From Helicobacteraceae bacterium (GTDB lineage Bacteria; Campylobacterota; Campylobacteria; Campylobacterales; Helicobacteraceae), in contig JARHYY010000130.1 of NCBI GenBank assembly GCA_029258405.1, forward strand, positions 1 to 7,196: a stretch of DNA of 7,196 nucleotides, in the 5' to 3' direction. A model generated the notes under the pieces. That model made no database searches, was not told the origin of the DNA, and saw only the letters and a list, made by a program, of their open reading frames with translations. This document shows positions 6,834 through 7,196 of this stretch, piece by piece; positions within the stretch are counted from its first letter, which is position 1; each line of letters starts with the position of its first letter. A program made the translations under genes and the position numbers.

Positions 6834-7028
6834 TTATATTATATATTTAATTTACAATATAACATATTATAAAAATAATTATATCTTACAAAAAAACAGA
6901 GCTAAAAATGAAGCCTACTCATGCTTTAACATTTAACAATCTTGCTTTTTAAAAGCCGTTTTGACTCTATTATTTTTTACTGTGAATTATTTAAAGACAA
7001 CTTGTTATGTGATCCAATTAATTCAGCA

Positions 7029-7037
7029 CCCCCCCCC
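7029..7037. repeat. C9 homopolymer tract (G9 on the minus strand)
   Basis: Nine consecutive C in an otherwise AT-rich stretch. In Helicobacter and Campylobacter, C/G runs of this length are the usual substrate of slipped-strand phase variation. Here it lies in non-coding or decayed sequence and about six bases downstream of the predicted start of a minus-strand transcript. It could therefore change a transcript leader rather than a reading frame. Confidence 0.8.
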
Positions 7038-7048
7038 AACAACCCTCA

Positions 7049-7078
7049 ATTATACTATACCCAAACCTCAAAACTCAA
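7049..7078 (-). promoter_or_regulatory. Near-consensus promoter reading leftward into the G9 tract
   Basis: On the minus strand TTGAGT (7073-7078) and a perfect TATAAT (7049-7054) are separated by 18 bases, the best two-part promoter match in the window. Initiation would fall near 7042, so G9 (7037-7029) would occupy roughly +6 to +14. No open frame of useful length follows on this strand, so the product would be a non-coding RNA or a long leader toward tpx about 490 bases away. The assignment is from sequence only. Confidence 0.45.
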
Positions 7079-7191
7079 ACAAGCAATAAACCTTAAAGAA
7101 CTTACTTAACTCCACTATATAAAGTTATATTATAAGCTCATTGTAAAAACAAACTCAAGCACAAGGTTGATATTGTCCTTACTAATATTTT

Positions 7192-7195
7192 GGAG
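7192..7195 (+). promoter_or_regulatory. Possible ribosome binding site of a gene beyond the right edge
   Basis: The window stops at TTTTGGAGT. GGAG in this AT-rich setting suggests a Shine-Dalgarno for a plus-strand gene starting within the next ten or so bases. A TATTAT at 7128-7133 could be its -10. Both are guesses that the next bases would settle. Confidence 0.25.
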
Positions 7196-7196
7196 T

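Larger units (their letters stand above)
6552..7196. other. 645-base region without an intact gene
   Basis: The left end is the tpx leader. Positions about 6800-6900 are almost pure A/T and include a nine-base inverted repeat, TTATATTGT (6812-6820) and ACAATATAA (6854-6862), 33 bases apart; its A/T-only arms make a stable hairpin doubtful. To either side, one plus-strand frame is unusually free of stops. A C9 tract and a minus-strand promoter lie near 7030-7078. A small ATG frame at 6908, MKPTHALTFNNLAF, ends after 14 codons. A palindrome, GCTTTTTAAAAGC, is at 6944-6956. No tRNA, rRNA, IS ends or CRISPR repeats are visible. Confidence 0.6.
6930..7196 (+). pseudogene. Possible decayed coding remnant B spanning the C9 tract
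   Basis: In the same frame as remnant A, 59 codons are open from 6930 to 7106, a single TAA follows at 7107-7109, and the frame is open again for 29 codons to the window edge. The translation includes FDSIIFYCELFKDNLLCDP, then A-P-P-P-N-N across the C9 tract, QLYYTQTSKLKQAINLKELT before the stop, and LHYIKLYYKLIVKTNSS after it. This could be the 3' part of a gene whose start has been lost, with C9 as a former phase-variation tract. A second plus frame is also open across C9, partly because C-rich sequence lacks stops, so coding capacity is unproven. Confidence 0.25.

Noticed and set aside
6812..6862. A/T inverted repeat and AT-rich core as a replication origin or attachment site
   Set aside because: No DnaA boxes, iterons, tRNA end or integrase are present; the arms are almost only A/T and can be explained by composition.
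6944..6956. GCTTTTTAAAAGC palindrome as a terminator
   Set aside because: The arms leave a one-base loop, which cannot form a hairpin of that length, and no T tract follows on either strand.

Overview
The window looks like part of a low-GC Campylobacterota chromosome, most likely an enterohepatic-type Helicobacter. The basis is the AT-rich codon use, a PglK/Wzk-type flippase that reads as a close relative of the Campylobacter/Helicobacter family, a yajC-secD-secF cluster, and promoters recognisable mainly by a TATAAT-like -10. The genus is inferred from recalled protein families; no search was run.

Layout. (1) Positions 1-1996, minus strand: the Sec accessory operon yajC, secD, secF, with secF cut by the window edge. 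secD and secF share a TAATG stop-start, and yajC has its own -10 and Shine-Dalgarno. (2) Positions 2072-3382, minus: dctM, the large membrane subunit of a TRAP solute transporter, starting at TTG behind a strong GGAGG. Neither the DctQ nor the DctP partner lies beside it. (3) Positions 3383-3588: a divergent promoter region. (4) Positions 3610-6045, plus: a two-gene unit of a PglK/Wzk-family lipid-linked oligosaccharide flippase and a membrane-anchored protein with a TPM-like (DUF477) domain, three bases apart. (5) Positions 6051-6551, minus: tpx, a periplasm-type atypical 2-Cys thiol peroxidase family member, ending five bases from the TPM gene. A good intrinsic terminator for tpx lies inside the TPM gene, so the two convergent transcripts should overlap by roughly 170 nt. 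(6) Positions 6552-7196: 645 bases with no intact gene. They hold the tpx leader, a very AT-rich core, two long stop-poor stretches in one plus-strand frame that may be decayed coding sequence, a C9 tract, and a near-consensus minus-strand promoter that would place G9 within the first 15 or so transcribed bases. The final bases (GGAG) may be the Shine-Dalgarno of a plus-strand gene beyond the edge.

Together these are mostly housekeeping and envelope functions: protein export (YajC-SecDF), solute uptake (DctM), surface glycan assembly (flippase and its uncharacterised partner) and peroxide defence (Tpx). The least ordinary parts are the flippase-TPM pairing, the orphan DctM, the embedded tpx terminator, and the 3' non-coding region with its C9/G9 tract. 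No CRISPR array, tRNA, rRNA or insertion sequence is visible.
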